DNA from: Rhodoblastus acidophilus
GTDB lineage: Bacteria > Pseudomonadota > Alphaproteobacteria > Rhizobiales > Beijerinckiaceae
Direction of reading: 5' to 3'
Assembly (NCBI RefSeq): GCF_025961575.1
Contig: NZ_JAOQNX010000008.1
Coordinates: 62,001-126,000, forward strand
Length of the DNA: 64,000 nt
The position numbers and the translations under genes are program-made. Below are positions 24,190 to 32,837 of this stretch, piece after piece. Below the pieces are notes generated by a model. The model did no database searches, was not told the origin of the DNA, and saw only the letters and a program-made list of their open reading frames with translations. Numbering within the stretch: position 1 is the stretch's first letter; every line of letters begins with the position of its first letter.

Positions 24190-24482
24190 GTGGTCGTCGC
24201 CATCCGGGCGCCCATGACGCCGCCTCCGCGCTCGACATCGTTCCCGTCTTCAAGCCCGAGATTGTGTTTCTCGACATCGGCATGCCGGGCATGGCGGATG
24301 CGAGACCGCCCGGCGCCTCAGAGCGCTTCCCGAGGGCGAGGGCGTCCATCTCGTCGCCTTGACGGGAGGGGGATCAGGATCACCGCCGCACCCGCGAGGC
24401 CGTCGACACGCATCTGGTCAAGCCCGTGGACGTCGACCAGGCGCAGGCCATCCTGACGCAACAGCGACAAACGGGCGTCTGA
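24190..24482 (+). pseudogene. Frameshifted response-regulator receiver domain
   Basis: Three successive frames must be joined to restore a receiver domain: HDAASALDIVPVFKPEIVFL followed by DIGMPGM, then ETARRLRALPEGEGVHLVAL, then RRTREAVDTHLVKPVDVDQA and a final QAILTQ. Together they carry the phospho-acceptor Asp (FLDIGMPG), the conserved Thr/Ser switch region (LVALTG) and the Lys of HLVKPV. At least two indels separate them, and the N-terminal acidic pair is absent. The gene is dead. The sequence resembles the receivers found at the C-terminus of hybrid kinases. Confidence 0.75.
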
Positions 24483-24582
24483 CCACGGTCAAGGCCAGAT
24501 TTGGCGCGCGCCTTGCGTGAATGGTCTCGGGAAAGCGCGACGCGCTCATTCCTGGGACACGTTCCTGCGAGGTTGAGACGAA

Positions 24583-26139
24583 ATGCTCAAGCCGAACGTT
24601 AAAACGAACAGCTTTTTTCCGATTGTGGGACAGCGCGGCCCGCTCGCGGGAAGCCGCGGCCCGCTTATGGAAAGCCGCGGCCCACTTATGGAAAGCCGCG
24701 GCCCACTTATGGAAAGCCGCGGCGCTTGGCGGAGCGTCGGAAAAAGTCGCCTGCGCGTGAGCAGCAAGGCGGTGCTGGGCGCCTTCCCCGCCCTGCTCGC
24801 CACGCTCGACGCGTTCGTGATCGTCAACGCGGCCGTCCTCACATCCAGCCTCTATCATGGGTTTCGCAACGACCCGAGCGAGGCGGTCGGCGGCGAGGTG
24901 ACTCTCGCGCTTCTGATCGTCGCCCTTTATGTCGGGCAAAACCTGTTGCATGGCGTCTACCGCTTTCGCGACGTCTTGAGCGAAAAATTCAATTTTCCCG
25001 CGCTGCTCAGACGCTGGATCTACGCCTTCTTCATCGCCTCCGTGCTCGCCTTCGTCACGCGGAGCGGCGGCGAGATGTCGCGCGTGGCGACGCTTCTGTT
25101 TTTCGGCGTGGGCGCGGCGAGCCTGCTGGCGACGAGCCGCCTCGCCGCGCACGGGACGCGCGAATTGCTGCGCAATGGCGCGGTGTCCCTGAACCGGGTC
25201 TTCCTCGTCGGCTATGAAGAGGAAATCAAATCCTTCACCGAGCGCTACAAACCGTGGTCTCTCGGCATGGAGATCGTCACCGCCGCCGTTCTGCGCAACC
25301 AGGAAACCATCGCGGAGGATTTGCAGCTGGCGACGGCGACGGCGCGCATTTTCCAGCCTGACGACGTCTTCATTCTGCTGCCATGGCATGAGGTCGAGGC
25401 CATCGAGGCCTGCGTCGAAACCTTTTTGGGCTTGCCGACCTCGGTCCATCTGGGGCCGGACCGCATTCTCGAACGATTCAACGGCGCCACTCTCGACAAG
25501 GTCGGGCCGATCTCCAGCATTCGCCTGGTCCGCAGCCCGCTCAACGGCGTCGAGCTCATGATGAAGCGGGCTTTCGATCTGGTCGCCGCGGGCTGCGGCC
25601 TCGCCCTGCTGGCGCCGCTGTTCGCGCTCGTCGCGCTCGCCATCAAGCTCGAAAGTCCGGGGCCGGTGTTCTTCCGGCAAAGGCGCTACGGCTTCAATCA
25701 GCAGCCGTTCAGCATCTTCAAGTTCCGCTCCATGACCTGGCTGAAAGAGGGCGCGGACCTTCGCCAGGCGACCCGGAACGACGCGCGCGTCACCCGCGTG
25801 GGCCGTTTCATCCGGCGCACCAACATCGACGAATTGCCGCAGCTCATCAATGTCCTGCTCGGACAGATGTCGCTGGTCGGGCCGCGCCCGCACATTATGG
25901 CGCATGACCAGATGCTCGGCCGCGTCGTCAGCCAAGCCGCCCGGCGTCACAATGTGAAGCCCGGCATCACCGGCTGGGCGCAGGCGCACGGTTTTCGCGG
26001 CGAACTCGACAGCGGCGAAAAGCTGCGGGGCCGCATCGAACACGATCTCTACTACATCGACCACTGGTCGCTGTGGCTCGACATCAGAATCCTGTTCCTG
26101 ACCCTGTTCTCACGCCAGGCCTATCGCAACGCCTATTGA
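24583..26139 (+). CDS. Polyprenyl-phosphate sugar-1-phosphate transferase (WcaJ/WbaP-type)
   Basis: 518 residues. The N-terminus contains three exact copies of a seven-residue repeat (SRGPLME) not found in the family. Four membrane helices follow (about 60-165), then a soluble domain, a further helix (MMKRAFDLVAAGCGLALLAPLFALVALAIKLESPGPVFFRQRR) and the catalytic core IFKFRSMTW, RFIRRTNIDELPQLINVLLGQMSLVGPRP and KPGITGWAQAHGFRGEL. These are the signatures of enzymes that move a hexose-1-phosphate from UDP-sugar to undecaprenyl phosphate and thereby start capsule or O-antigen synthesis. It opens the glycan locus. Substrate sugar (glucose or galactose) cannot be read. Confidence 0.92.
   Translation: MLKPNVKTNSFFPIVGQRGPLAGSRGPLMESRGPLMESRGPLMESRGAWRSVGKSRLRVSSKAVLGAFPALLATLDAFVIVNAAVLTSSLYHGFRNDPSEAVGGEVTLALLIVALYVGQNLLHGVYRFRDVLSEKFNFPALLRRWIYAFFIASVLAFVTRSGGEMSRVATLLFFGVGAASLLATSRLAAHGTRELLRNGAVSLNRVFLVGYEEEIKSFTERYKPWSLGMEIVTAAVLRNQETIAEDLQLATATARIFQPDDVFILLPWHEVEAIEACVETFLGLPTSVHLGPDRILERFNGATLDKVGPISSIRLVRSPLNGVELMMKRAFDLVAAGCGLALLAPLFALVALAIKLESPGPVFFRQRRYGFNQQPFSIFKFRSMTWLKEGADLRQATRNDARVTRVGRFIRRTNIDELPQLINVLLGQMSLVGPRPHIMAHDQMLGRVVSQAARRHNVKPGITGWAQAHGFRGELDSGEKLRGRIEHDLYYIDHWSLWLDIRILFLTLFSRQAYRNAY
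24652..24725. repeat. 21-bp tandem repeat in the sugar transferase gene
   Basis: The unit AGCCGCGGCCCRCTTATGGAA occurs at 24652-24672, 24673-24693 and 24694-24714, with a partial fourth copy starting at 24715. It is in frame near the 5' end and encodes SRGPLME units in the cytoplasmic N-terminus, so copy number changes would leave the frame intact. Confidence 0.9.
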
Positions 26140-27959
26140 GCGGGGTCGGGCGCGATCATGTTTTCGGCCAGCTCCTCGCGCGACAGGAAAGGCGCCATGT
26201 CCTCGAGCGGCGCCGAGACCATGCGGCCATCCTCGAGCTTTCGCGACGACAGCTTTGGCGAGAAGGGCTGCTTGGGGTCGAGCATGATCTCGCAGATTTG
26301 CGGCCCCTCCCCGTCCAGCGTGGCGCGGATCGCGGCGTCGAGGTCTTGGTGCGCGCCGCAGCGGCGGGCCTCGATGCCGAACGCCGCGGCGACGCGCAAA
26401 AAGTCCGGGAACGTCACACCGTTCGTTGGGCCGCAGCCGTAAATATTGTCGGAAAAGAAGGCGCGCTGGGTCTGGATGATGGAATGATAGCCGTCGTTCG
26501 ACAGGACAAAAATCTTGATCGGCAGGTTCTGGCCGACAATGGTCTGCAGCTCCTGCAAGTTCATCATGATGCTGCCGTCGCCGGCGAGGCAGACGATGCG
26601 CCCGCCGGTGGCGTAATGGGCGCCGATCGCGGCCGGCAGGTCGTAGCCCATCGAGGCGCTGCCGGAATTGGAGAACAGCCGCTGCCCCGCTTTTATGCGC
26701 GCGGCCTGGAATGTGACCACGCAGGCCGTGGCGTTGGCGGTGACCACGACATCGTCGGATTCGAGCCGCTCGAACAGGTCGCGGGCGAAAACATAGGGGT
26801 TTACGGGCGCTTCGCTCTCCCGGTACGCCGGCAGCACCGTCGGATAGCGTTTGACGCGGGCGCGACACCAGTCGAGCCAGGCCGCATTGGCCGGCGAGGG
26901 CTCGTACGCATCGAGTTCGGCCAGCATCGCCTCGAAGAAATCCGCGAGGTCGGCATGGATGGGCGCGTCGATTTTTAGGGTCGGCTTGGCGAGTTCGGCC
27001 TTGTCGATATCCACCATCGCCTTGAAGGCCGAGCGGGCGAAGGCCGACCAGTTGTAGCTGATCTGGCGAATGTTGAGCCGGCAGCCGAGAACCAGCAGGA
27101 CGTCGGAATTTTGAACCGCGAAATTGCCGGCGCGGTCGCCGACGGTTCCGGGACGGCCGGCGTAGCAGGGGTGATCGTCGGCGACGAGGTCATGCGCATT
27201 GAACGCAGTGGCGACCGGAACGCCCAAACGCTCGATCACGCGCACAAAATTGTCGTAGGCGCCTGAGGCGCGCACACCGGTCCCCGGCATCAGCACGGGA
27301 CGCTCGGACGCCCGCAGTTTTTCGATCACTTCGCGAGCAACGGCCCTTAGCGCGTCGCCCTTGAGCGCCCCCTGCTCCACCGCGGGGACATCAGCCTCGC
27401 GAGGCTCAAAGCCGCGCAGAAAACTTTCGTCGACTTGCGCCCCCTGCACATCCACGGGCACGTCGATCCAGACCGGGCCAGGGCGGCCGTTCCCCGCCAG
27501 CCAGAGCGCCTTTTCGACCTCGTAGCGCACATCGTCAGGGTTTTGCAGGCAGACCGCGTATTTGACGACGGGGCGCGCCATGGCGACGATATCGACCTCC
27601 TGGTCGCCGAGCTGGCGCAGCGGCAGATCGAAATTCGCCATCAGCGTCTCGCGCTTGACCTGTCCGGAGACGACGATCATGCCCACGGAATCGGTATAGG
27701 CGCCAAAAACCCCGTTGAGGGCGTTGATGCCGCCGGGGCCGGTGGTGACATTGACCAGCGCGAGTTTTCCGCTCACCCGCGCGTAACCCTCCGCGGCCAT
27801 GGCGCAAGCCTGCTCATGGTGGAAGCAGACGGAGGTCAAGCCGGGGTGGCGCGTAAAACCGTCGTTGAGGTGCATGGCGCCGCCGCCGGTCACCAGGAAG
27901 GCGTGGGTGACGCCGCCCTCGACCAGACGGGCGGCGATATAGTCCGCCACACGGATCAT
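26133..27959 (-). CDS. Thiamine-pyrophosphate enzyme, acetolactate synthase-like (YerE-like candidate)
   Basis: 608 residues with the three-domain plan of TPP enzymes. The N-terminal PYR domain has catalytic Glu49 in CFHHEQACAMAAEGYAR and TTGPGGINALNGVFGAYTDS. The central domain is Rossmann-like (RPVLMPGTGVRASGAYDNF). The PP domain carries GDGSIMMNLQELQTI...NDGYHSI, the Mg-TPP motif. Amino-acid biosynthetic acetolactate synthase normally has a regulatory subunit, which is absent here. In this glycan locus, and with rfbFGH nearby, the closest pathway precedent is YerE, which transfers an acetyl unit from pyruvate to CDP-3,6-dideoxy-4-ketoglucose to form yersiniose. It lies 16 bp downstream of a NeuB-like gene. 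TPP enzyme: certain; YerE role: inference. Confidence 0.85.
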   Translation of the reverse strand: MIRVADYIAARLVEGGVTHAFLVTGGGAMHLNDGFTRHPGLTSVCFHHEQACAMAAEGYARVSGKLALVNVTTGPGGINALNGVFGAYTDSVGMIVVSGQVKRETLMANFDLPLRQLGDQEVDIVAMARPVVKYAVCLQNPDDVRYEVEKALWLAGNGRPGPVWIDVPVDVQGAQVDESFLRGFEPREADVPAVEQGALKGDALRAVAREVIEKLRASERPVLMPGTGVRASGAYDNFVRVIERLGVPVATAFNAHDLVADDHPCYAGRPGTVGDRAGNFAVQNSDVLLVLGCRLNIRQISYNWSAFARSAFKAMVDIDKAELAKPTLKIDAPIHADLADFFEAMLAELDAYEPSPANAAWLDWCRARVKRYPTVLPAYRESEAPVNPYVFARDLFERLESDDVVVTANATACVVTFQAARIKAGQRLFSNSGSASMGYDLPAAIGAHYATGGRIVCLAGDGSIMMNLQELQTIVGQNLPIKIFVLSNDGYHSIIQTQRAFFSDNIYGCGPTNGVTFPDFLRVAAAFGIEARRCGAHQDLDAAIRATLDGEGPQICEIMLDPKQPFSPKLSSRKLEDGRMVSAPLEDMAPFLSREELAENMIAPDPAQ

Positions 27960-27975
27960 GGAATGAAACTCCCGG

Positions 27976-29100
27976 TCAGCCGCGGGCCGCCAGCTTCAGC
28001 TGCGGTTGCGGCGCGTCGGCGGGCAGTCCGCGCGTCGCGATCATGGCCCGCAGCGCATCGTCGCCGGACCGCGCGCCGTCGACATTGTTGAAGCGCACGA
28101 CGCCGTCCGCCGCGACGGGGGCGCGCAGGACGTCGCCATGGGCGAGTTCGCGACAGGACATCTGGCCCTGCTGCAGCGGGATGGCGAGATAGACGTCGCC
28201 CGGGCCGATGACATGGCCCGCCGGAAGGTCGCGCTTGGCGTAAACGCCGCGCGCCAAAGCGTCGAGATAGGCGATTTCGCGCTGCGGCGGCGTACGCTTC
28301 ACCTTCCCGGAACCGCCGCACATTTCCTTGGCCTTGTTGAACGCCTTGAACCAGACGTCGACCTGGTGCGGCAGCGAGCAATAGGCGGAGACCGGGACGT
28401 TCTCATAGTCGATGTCGACGTGGCGCTCGAAGGTGCGCGCGCCCTTGGCGTAGGCCATCAGCAGCGACGCCTGCCAGTCGTGATATTCGTGGCTGGAAAA
28501 GCCGATCTCGTTGTCGGGATAACGGTTGATCAGGAAATCGATCTGGTTGAGTTCGAGATCGGCGTCCTCGCTCGGATAGAGCGAGACGCAGTGATTGATG
28601 GCGAGCGGAATGTCGCGGGCGTTGAAATAGGCGACGATGGCGTCGATTTCCGCCAGCGAGGCGCCGCCGGTGGAAATGATCACGGGTTTTTTCGTCGCAG
28701 CGATTTTCCCGATGAGATGCCAGTCCTTGATGTCGGAACTGGCGATCTTGATGATCTCCACGCCATATTCGACGCACTTTTCCACGGAGCGCTCGTCGAA
28801 CGGCGTCGCCATCGCCACCATGTCGTGGTCGCGCACGGCTTGGGTCAGCCAGCGGTAGCTCTCCCAGGGCATATGGGTGTCGAGCGTCTTCTTGACGTAG
28901 CGGATGTCGGCGCGGTCGCGGAAATCCTTGTGAATGAAACTGTCGACATCACGGAATTGCAGCTTCATGGCGGCGCGCACGCCATTGGCTCGGACGACGC
29001 GACCGTAATCCTGAACGATCTTCAATCCGCGCTCGAGCTTGCCCCAGTGATTCGAGGCGAGTTCAAGAACGAAGAGATCGGTGAAAATTGCGTCGCGCAC
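27976..29100 (-). CDS. N-acetylneuraminate synthase (NeuB) family protein with SAF domain
   Basis: About 374 residues. The TIM-barrel NeuB domain opens FVLELASNHWGKLERGLKIV and includes MKLQFRDVDSF, ATPFDERSVEKCVEYGVEIIKIASSDI, PVIISTGGASLAEI, LNQIDFLINRYPDNEIGFSSHEYHDW and RTFERHVDID. A C-terminal antifreeze-like SAF domain follows (RGVYAKRDLPAGHVIGPGDVYLAIP). NeuB enzymes condense phosphoenolpyruvate with an amino-hexose to make nine-carbon acids. GTG 29100 is chosen because GGGAGG precedes it at the right distance; the frame is open to 29190. The usual partners NeuC and NeuA are missing nearby, and the motif is SNHWG rather than the common NHNG, so the product may not be sialic acid. Confidence 0.85.
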   Translation of the reverse strand: MRDAIFTDLFVLELASNHWGKLERGLKIVQDYGRVVRANGVRAAMKLQFRDVDSFIHKDFRDRADIRYVKKTLDTHMPWESYRWLTQAVRDHDMVAMATPFDERSVEKCVEYGVEIIKIASSDIKDWHLIGKIAATKKPVIISTGGASLAEIDAIVAYFNARDIPLAINHCVSLYPSEDADLELNQIDFLINRYPDNEIGFSSHEYHDWQASLLMAYAKGARTFERHVDIDYENVPVSAYCSLPHQVDVWFKAFNKAKEMCGGSGKVKRTPPQREIAYLDALARGVYAKRDLPAGHVIGPGDVYLAIPLQQGQMSCRELAHGDVLRAPVAADGVVRFNNVDGARSGDDALRAMIATRGLPADAPQPQLKLAARG

Positions 29101-29387
29101 GCAGGGCCTCCCTTGAAAACACATGTACTGAACACGTCGCCCGGCGCGCCGATCTGCGGCCTTCGTCAAGCATTTGGGGCGTGCGCCCAACCGTCTCCGT
29201 CGACGAACCTTTTCAGCTTTAGGTTAAGAATTCCCTTTCGACGCTGCCCCTGCGTCAAAGCTTGCGCAAGGACGGTGAACGCTCCCTTCCTCCCTTCCAT
29301 GCGCGGCGTAACCCTGCATTTACCGTGGATGCCCCAAGGTCTTGGCTCGTCGCCGGCGGCGTTCGCGGCGGCGCGGAAAGGAAGCCG

Positions 29388-30323
29388 ATGAAAACCCTGA
29401 GCCTCGTGACGCCCTGTTACAACGAGGAGGCGGGCATCGCGGAATGCTACGAAGCCTGCCGAAACATCATGAGCGAACTGCCGGGCTACGCCTATGAGCA
29501 CGTCTTCATTGACAATTGCTCTGGGGACCGCACGGTGGCGATCCTCAAGGAAATCGCGGCCAGGGACAAGCGGGTCAAGATCATCGTCAACGCCCGCAAT
29601 TTTGGCCACGCGCGTTCGCCGCACCACGCGATGTTGCAGGTCGACGGCGACGCCGTCATTCCCGTCCTCGCCGACCTGCAAACGCCGCCCGCGCTCATCC
29701 CGGAAATGGTGCGCGCGTGGGAGGAGGGTTATAAAGTCGTCGTCGCGGTCCGCGAGAACGCCGGCGCCGGCTCGCCGCCGGTCGCACTGGCGCGAAAACT
29801 GTTCTACAGCCTGATCCGCAAGATTTCGAACGTCGAACAAATCCCCAATTACATCGGCTATGGCCTCTACGACCGTCGCGTGATGGATGTCATGCGCACG
29901 CTTTACGAACCCGACCCGTATTTTCGCGGCCTGGTCCCCGAAATCGGCTTCGAGCGCAAGGTGGTCGCCTATCACCAGCCCGAGCGCAAGCATGGGACGT
30001 CGCGGCACAGTATCTTTGACCTCGTCGACTACGCCCTGACCGGAATCACCACATTTTCGAAGGCGCCGATGCGGCTGATGACCGTCGTCGGTTTCGTCGC
30101 GGCCTGCCTCAGCTTCGCCTTCGGCTTTCTCTACCTCATCGCCAAATTGCTGTTCTGGAGCAGCATCCCCTTCGGCGTCGCGCCGATCCTGATCGCCGTG
30201 TTCATGCTCGGCTCGATCCAGCTTCTGGCGCTGGGCCTGCTCGGCGAATATGTCGGCGTGCTCCTGCAATATGCGCGGCGCTTCCCGCTGGTGGTCGAGA
30301 AGGAGCGGGTGAATTTCGATTGA
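29388..30323 (+). CDS. Family 2 glycosyltransferase with C-terminal membrane helices (GtrB-like)
   Basis: 311 residues. The GT-A domain begins LSLVTPCYNEEAGIAECYEACRNIM. FIDNCSGDRTVAILKEIAARD and VIPVLADLQTPPALIPEMVRAW (the DxD-like DLQ motif) are characteristic of the dolichol-phosphate mannosyltransferase/GtrB group. Two C-terminal membrane helices (about 225-290) anchor it. Such enzymes load a sugar from a nucleotide donor onto undecaprenyl phosphate. ATG 29388 has GGAAAGGA upstream. It is divergent from the NeuB-like gene and convergent with the methyltransferase gene. A GtrA-type flippase gene is encoded nearby, which fits a lipid-linked sugar donor system. Confidence 0.9.
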   Translation: MKTLSLVTPCYNEEAGIAECYEACRNIMSELPGYAYEHVFIDNCSGDRTVAILKEIAARDKRVKIIVNARNFGHARSPHHAMLQVDGDAVIPVLADLQTPPALIPEMVRAWEEGYKVVVAVRENAGAGSPPVALARKLFYSLIRKISNVEQIPNYIGYGLYDRRVMDVMRTLYEPDPYFRGLVPEIGFERKVVAYHQPERKHGTSRHSIFDLVDYALTGITTFSKAPMRLMTVVGFVAACLSFAFGFLYLIAKLLFWSSIPFGVAPILIAVFMLGSIQLLALGLLGEYVGVLLQYARRFPLVVEKERVNFD

Positions 30324-30329
30324 AGGTGG

Positions 30330-31373
30330 TCAGTCGAGCAGTTCCGAGATCGGAATGATCCGGGCGACGCGCGCGCCGAACCGCTGCTCGATCTCGGCGC
30401 GGATCGGCGCCTCGAACTCCAGCGAATTGATCAATACCGTCCAGTCCGACCCCGCCCCCAACGCCTCCGGCCCGCGAACCGGCGCGCCCAATCGAAGGCT
30501 GGCCTGCTTGCCTTCGTCCTTGTCGATGAAAAAGGCGATGCGCGCGGGGTCGAAATAATGGGCCAGCATTTCCTCGACCATGCGGCCGGCGCCCCAGACC
30601 ACGACCTTGTCCACGCCGGCGAGCTTCGGGTGATCCGACAGAATTGACGGATCGGCGCGCAAAGGCGCGGGTCGGCGGGCGAGGACGCGCAGGGAATCGG
30701 AATAGCGCTCATCGAGCCGCGCGCCGGTTTCCGCGACACGGGTTTCCAGGCCGTGCCGCGCCAGCAGGCGCGTCAGCGAGGAAACGCCGAAGAAATGGAT
30801 GTGCGAACGGTTGTCGTCGAAGGGCAGGCGCGCATGGCCGCCGCGATGCGGCACCTCAAGAAACAGCGCGGCCTCGGGCTTCATCACCCGCAACATGGCG
30901 GCGATCACGTCCGAGGGCGAATCGAGATGTTCGAGGCAATGGGAGGACAGGACGAGGTCGTAACTCGCCGCCTCGACCTCGCCCGACGCGAGCAGGTCTT
31001 CGACGGGCTTGGCGAAGACGCGGTCCATGCGCGTCGCGGCTATGTCGCGGGCCGGGGAGAACTCGACGCCGTGATAGGCGGAAAAGGTCTTGCGACGCCG
31101 CAACGCCTCCGCGAGGTCGCCCGCGGCGCAGCCGATTTCCAGCGCGCGCGCGCCGTCGGCGATGTGGGGCGCGACAAAGCCGGCCTGCGCGGCGAGGCGC
31201 TCCGGCGTGCGTCCCGCGCCGCCCATGGCGAAGCCCTTGTAGTCGAATGGCTCGACATCGATGCGCTGCGAATGATGGCACGACGGACAAAAGGTCCGCC
31301 GCAAGCCGCCGATGGTGAAAATCTCCGGTTCGGGAAGGCCGCAGACGGCGCAGACCACGGGCAACTCATACAT
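30330..31373 (-). CDS. Class I SAM methyltransferase with N-terminal zinc-binding motif
   Basis: 347 residues. Cys8, Cys11, Cys29 and Cys32 (CAVC...CPSC) form an N-terminal zinc site. The SAM-binding core reads RALEIGCAAGDLAEAL and YDLVLSSHCLEHLDSPSDVIAAMLRVMKP. A C-terminal Rossmann-like domain follows (VDKVVVWGAGRMVEEMLAHYF). The arrangement zinc site, methyltransferase, C-terminal domain resembles NDP-sugar C-methyltransferases such as TylC3/NovU, which methylate C3 of 4-keto-6-deoxy sugars. It is the last gene of the rfbF-initiated operon and overlaps the radical SAM gene by 8 bp. A role in decorating the deoxysugar is likely but the target atom is unknown. Confidence 0.82.
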   Translation of the reverse strand: MYELPVVCAVCGLPEPEIFTIGGLRRTFCPSCHHSQRIDVEPFDYKGFAMGGAGRTPERLAAQAGFVAPHIADGARALEIGCAAGDLAEALRRRKTFSAYHGVEFSPARDIAATRMDRVFAKPVEDLLASGEVEAASYDLVLSSHCLEHLDSPSDVIAAMLRVMKPEAALFLEVPHRGGHARLPFDDNRSHIHFFGVSSLTRLLARHGLETRVAETGARLDERYSDSLRVLARRPAPLRADPSILSDHPKLAGVDKVVVWGAGRMVEEMLAHYFDPARIAFFIDKDEGKQASLRLGAPVRGPEALGAGSDWTVLINSLEFEAPIRAEIEQRFGARVARIIPISELLD

Positions 31374-32409
31374 GAGGCTCTCCTGGGGCGCGCCGCCGCC
31401 GGTAGACTTCGGGGTCGAGATCGTCGAGATTGTCCGGTGAGGTGTGGAGATACGTGCAGTTCTTGCAGGCCGGATGCGATCCCGCCCGCCGTTCGAGCTG
31501 CATCATCTGGAATTCGCGGAGCGGTTCGCCGCGCCAGATTTCCGCCAGCGTCCGCGCGCGCAGGTCGCCGACAACGGCTTCCTTCGCCCAGTCGACACAG
31601 CAGACGCTGACGCGCAGGTCCGAATGCACGACAAGCGAGTAGAAGGGGAAAGGGCAGACCTGCTTGCGCTGACTAAAAAAGGACGAGTCCAGCCGCTGTT
31701 GCCGCGAGATGAGCGAGAGGTCGCCCTCATCGGGATCGTTCCAGTTCATCGCCGGCTCGATCGTCACCTCGTCGCCGATGTCGCGGAATGTCGACAGGAA
31801 CTGGCTGTTCTCCTCGGGCGAACCGGAATCGATCATCTTCACGTAAACAAACGTGGCAGCGCCCATTTCGTCGCGCCATTGGCGGAACCGGGCGACATTC
31901 TCCACCACGCGATCCAGCGCAATCTTGCCCTGGGTCGTCCGGGCGTAGGACTCAGGCGTGCCGCCGTAGATGGAAACGCGCAGGTAATCGAGACCGGCCG
32001 CGAGGATTCGCCGCGACACGTCCTCCTTGAGCAAGGTGCCATTGCTGGTGATGGTGATGCGTTCGGCGATGTCCTTCCGCCTGGCGATCCGCACGAATTC
32101 AGGCAATTCGCGATTCACGAAGGGTTCGCCCAGCATGTAGAGGTTCAGCGACTTGATCCGCCCCAACTCCCTGACCTGGTCCGCCAGCAGGTCGAAGGCC
32201 CGCGCGTCCATGCGGTGGAGCCCCCCGCTTCTCTCCTCGAAATTGTCGAAGGATTCAGGGCAGTAAACGCAGCGGAAGTTGCAGATGTTGGTCGGCTCGA
32301 CGAAGAGCGTCAGCGGCGCCGGCAGGGGCGCCGCCTCGCTCAGCGATTGGCGCGGCGCCTGGCGAAGCTCGCTGTAGCGGAGCGGTTGAGAAGCGGCGTG
32401 TTCGGTCAC
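31366..32409 (-). CDS. Radical SAM/SPASM protein in glycan operon
   Basis: 347 residues. The cluster motif is C43-x3-C47-x2-C50 (CNFRCVYC), preceded by LFVEPTNI. YMLGEPFVNREL corresponds to the SAM-binding GGE-type segment. The C-terminal SPASM part has CPFPFYSLVVHSDLRVSVCCVDWAKEAVVGDL and CKNCTYLH, enough Cys for at least one auxiliary cluster. The family includes enzymes of sugar, peptide and tRNA modification. Four-base overlap with gtrA upstream and an 8-bp overlap with the methyltransferase downstream show it belongs to the sugar operon. The substrate is unknown; a nucleotide or lipid-linked sugar is plausible from context. Confidence 0.85.
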   Translation of the reverse strand: MTEHAASQPLRYSELRQAPRQSLSEAAPLPAPLTLFVEPTNICNFRCVYCPESFDNFEERSGGLHRMDARAFDLLADQVRELGRIKSLNLYMLGEPFVNRELPEFVRIARRKDIAERITITSNGTLLKEDVSRRILAAGLDYLRVSIYGGTPESYARTTQGKIALDRVVENVARFRQWRDEMGAATFVYVKMIDSGSPEENSQFLSTFRDIGDEVTIEPAMNWNDPDEGDLSLISRQQRLDSSFFSQRKQVCPFPFYSLVVHSDLRVSVCCVDWAKEAVVGDLRARTLAEIWRGEPLREFQMMQLERRAGSHPACKNCTYLHTSPDNLDDLDPEVYRRRRAPGEPHV

Positions 32410-32837
32410 GTGGCGCGGGTCCTCTCGATGGGTTTCGAGGCGAAGACGAAAGAACGGTTGAGCGCGTAGGAGATGAGCACCGCGCCCGGCAGGAGCAGCA
32501 ACCCCGCCAGCCCCGCGTCGACGCCCGCCGCCTGGAAGATTGTCAGGCCCGCGGCGTTGTAGAGATAGACGATCACGTAGACGCCAAAGAAGGGGAGAAG
32601 ACGCCGCCGCTCGGTGTTGCGAAAGACAAGGCCGCCCGTCGTCATGAAGTTGAACAGGATGGCGAGAATGGTCGAAAACGTCAGCGCGAACATCGGCGCG
32701 CCGCTCAACCGCAGCACCGTGTAAAATAGCCCGAAGCCAAAGAGCGTGTTGAAGCCGCCCACCACCAGGAAGCGCAGAAAACGCACATCAAGACAGCGCT
32801 TCGCCGCCAGCAGGGCGCGGGACATCAGGCCCATCAT
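32406..32837 (-). CDS. GtrA family membrane protein (putative lipid-linked sugar flippase)
   Basis: About 143 residues with four membrane helices: RFLVVGGFNTLFGFGLFYTVL, MFALTFSTILAILFNFMTTGGLVF, FFGVYVIVYLYNAAGLTIFQ and LLLLPGAVLISYALNRSFVFAS. The opening RFLRFLVVGGFNTLFGFGLFY and the final YALNRSFVF are classic GtrA features. GtrA proteins are proposed to flip undecaprenyl-phosphate-linked sugars across the inner membrane. It overlaps the stop of the upstream membrane protein gene by 4 bp and the downstream radical SAM gene start by 4 bp. Two adjacent ATG codons (32837, 32834) are possible starts. Confidence 0.85.
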   Translation of the reverse strand: MMGLMSRALLAAKRCLDVRFLRFLVVGGFNTLFGFGLFYTVLRLSGAPMFALTFSTILAILFNFMTTGGLVFRNTERRRLLPFFGVYVIVYLYNAAGLTIFQAAGVDAGLAGLLLLPGAVLISYALNRSFVFASKPIERTRAT

